The notes under the pieces were generated by a model that was not told where the DNA came from, searched no databases, and saw only the letters and a list, made by a program, of their open reading frames with translations. DNA of 5,322 nucleotides from Acidisarcina sp. Lineage in GTDB: Bacteria; Acidobacteriota; Blastocatellia; Pyrinomonadales; Pyrinomonadaceae. Location: the NCBI GenBank assembly GCA_021155145.1, contig JAJNPX010000067.1:1-5322 (forward strand), in the 5' to 3' direction. Shown piece after piece: positions 4,544 to 5,322 of this stretch (within the stretch, counting starts at the first letter, position 1; each line of letters starts with the position of its first letter). The translations under genes and the position numbers were made by a program.

Positions 4544-5314
4544 ATGTTCAGCAGAGCCATTGTCCGGCAGCCAAGTGAAAATTTTGCCGATGGTTTGACC
4601 AGCGTTGATCTTGGTATGCCCCATCTTGAGACGGCATTGGAGCAGCATCGGGGGTATTGCGAGGCGTTGGTCCGCTGCAGCCTCACGCTGACAGAACTGG
4701 AGGCCGACCCGAGATATCCCGATTCGACATTTGTCGAGGACACCGCGATCCTGGCGGGGAAGTGTGCGGTAATAACCAACCCTGGTGCTGAGAGCCGTAA
4801 GGGCGAGACCGTCGGCATCGCCGAGACTCTGTCGGTCCATTACCCAAAACTCGAACGCATCCTGCCGCCGGGCACCGTCGATGGGGGCGACGTCTGCCAG
4901 ATCGACAGACACTTTTTGATCGGCATCTCTGACCGCACGAACGAAGCAGGAGCGGGCCAGTTATCCGGCTTTTTGAATGCGGCGGGGTTTACCTCGAGCC
5001 ACGTCGATATTCGCGGCATCGAGGGCCTGCTCCACCTCAAGAGCGGGCTCACATACCTCGGCGATGGCCGGATCGTGGTGGCGGACGCCCTTGTCGGCCG
5101 ACCCGAGTTCGAGGGATACGAGACCGTCCGCGTACCCGCCGGCGAGGAGTATGCGGCAAACTGCATTCGCGTCAACGATCACGTTTTGTTCGCGGCGGGC
5201 TTTCCTGAACTGCGCAAGAGGCTCGTGGGTCTAGGATACGACCTCATCGAGCTTGAAATGTCCGAATTTGAAAAAATGGACGGCGGCCTGAGTTGCTTGT
5301 CGCTGCGGTTCTGA
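4544..5314 (+). CDS. ddaH: dimethylarginine dimethylaminohydrolase (DDAH)
   Basis: A cytoplasmic amidinotransferase-fold (pentein) enzyme that hydrolyses N-omega-methylated arginines to citrulline and methyl- or dimethylamine. The 256-aa length matches the Pseudomonas aeruginosa enzyme (254 aa by my recollection), and similarity is visible end to end: DGLTSVDLG (16-24), ALEQH (31-35), TFVEDTAIL (62-70), PGAESRKGET (80-89), GTVDGGDV (110-117), HLKSGL (164-169), YAANCIRVN (203-211), DGGLSCLSLRF (246-256). Catalytic C251 and H164 are present, with substrate-guanidine acids E65/D66. The third acid is D113, where P. aeruginosa has Glu but mammalian DDAH has Asp, so it should be functional. A TAA at 4535-4537 fixes the start at 4544; no ribosome-binding site is visible. 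A GGGAAGG lies just past the stop, possibly serving a next gene beyond the window. Arginine deiminase is a less likely reading, since that enzyme is much longer. Confidence 0.95.
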   Translation: MFSRAIVRQPSENFADGLTSVDLGMPHLETALEQHRGYCEALVRCSLTLTELEADPRYPDSTFVEDTAILAGKCAVITNPGAESRKGETVGIAETLSVHYPKLERILPPGTVDGGDVCQIDRHFLIGISDRTNEAGAGQLSGFLNAAGFTSSHVDIRGIEGLLHLKSGLTYLGDGRIVVADALVGRPEFEGYETVRVPAGEEYAANCIRVNDHVLFAAGFPELRKRLVGLGYDLIELEMSEFEKMDGGLSCLSLRF

Positions 5315-5321
5315 GGGAAGG
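5315..5321 (+). promoter_or_regulatory. possible ribosome-binding site of a following gene
   Basis: GGGAAGG follows the ddaH TGA directly, at the right edge. A purine-rich string this close to the stop would suit a co-transcribed downstream gene, but its start codon lies outside the window. Confidence 0.25.
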
Positions 5322-5322
5322 G

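Noticed and set aside
4526..4912. 128-codon minus-strand frame
   Set aside because: It is antisense to ddaH, which is conserved along its full length in the plus frame.

Overview
The window is about 57% GC (estimated by eye). It carries single-copy, mostly monocistronic genes on both strands, which suggests a free-living soil or environmental bacterium. The style of the methyltransferase, the secreted M19 dipeptidase, the small conserved proteins and the lone IF-1 all remind me of Acidobacteriota (Blastocatellia/Pyrinomonadaceae-like). That assignment is inference from protein flavour; no rRNA or other marker is present.

Left part (1-828): the 5' end of a secreted protein gene runs off the left edge on the minus strand. 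An 80-bp divergent gap separates it from a 64-codon plus-strand gene. That gene converges, with 7 bp between stops, on a minus-strand infA (translation initiation factor IF-1). A roughly 190-bp AT-richer divergent spacer with two small dyads separates infA from the next gene.

Middle (829-3326): two plus-strand genes follow. One is a complete secreted zinc membrane dipeptidase (peptidase M19) with every metal ligand intact. The other is a complete class-I SAM-dependent O-methyltransferase of the plant-COMT/ASMT/hydroxyneurosporene type. A nested hairpin at 3339-3385 lies where this block meets a convergent minus-strand gene for a 139-aa conserved hypothetical protein.

Right part (3820-5322): a divergent gap of about 720 bp lies between the hypothetical gene and a complete dimethylarginine dimethylaminohydrolase gene (ddaH, plus strand). 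The left two thirds of the gap hold no convincing gene, only a doubtful 76-codon minus-strand ORF. The right third (4281-4494) is the most unusual thing in the window. It is a compound, nested inverted repeat: two ~100-nt arms about a 12-nt centre, each arm carrying three hairpins in the same order. The hairpins share GNA-type loops, and paired substitutions between the arms preserve the stems. It resembles REP/BIME-like or MITE-like palindromic elements and sits 50 bp upstream of ddaH.

The genes do not form an evident pathway. The dipeptidase and DDAH both release usable nitrogen from peptides or modified arginine, but no operon links them. The window reads as ordinary chromosomal genes with one striking intergenic repeat.
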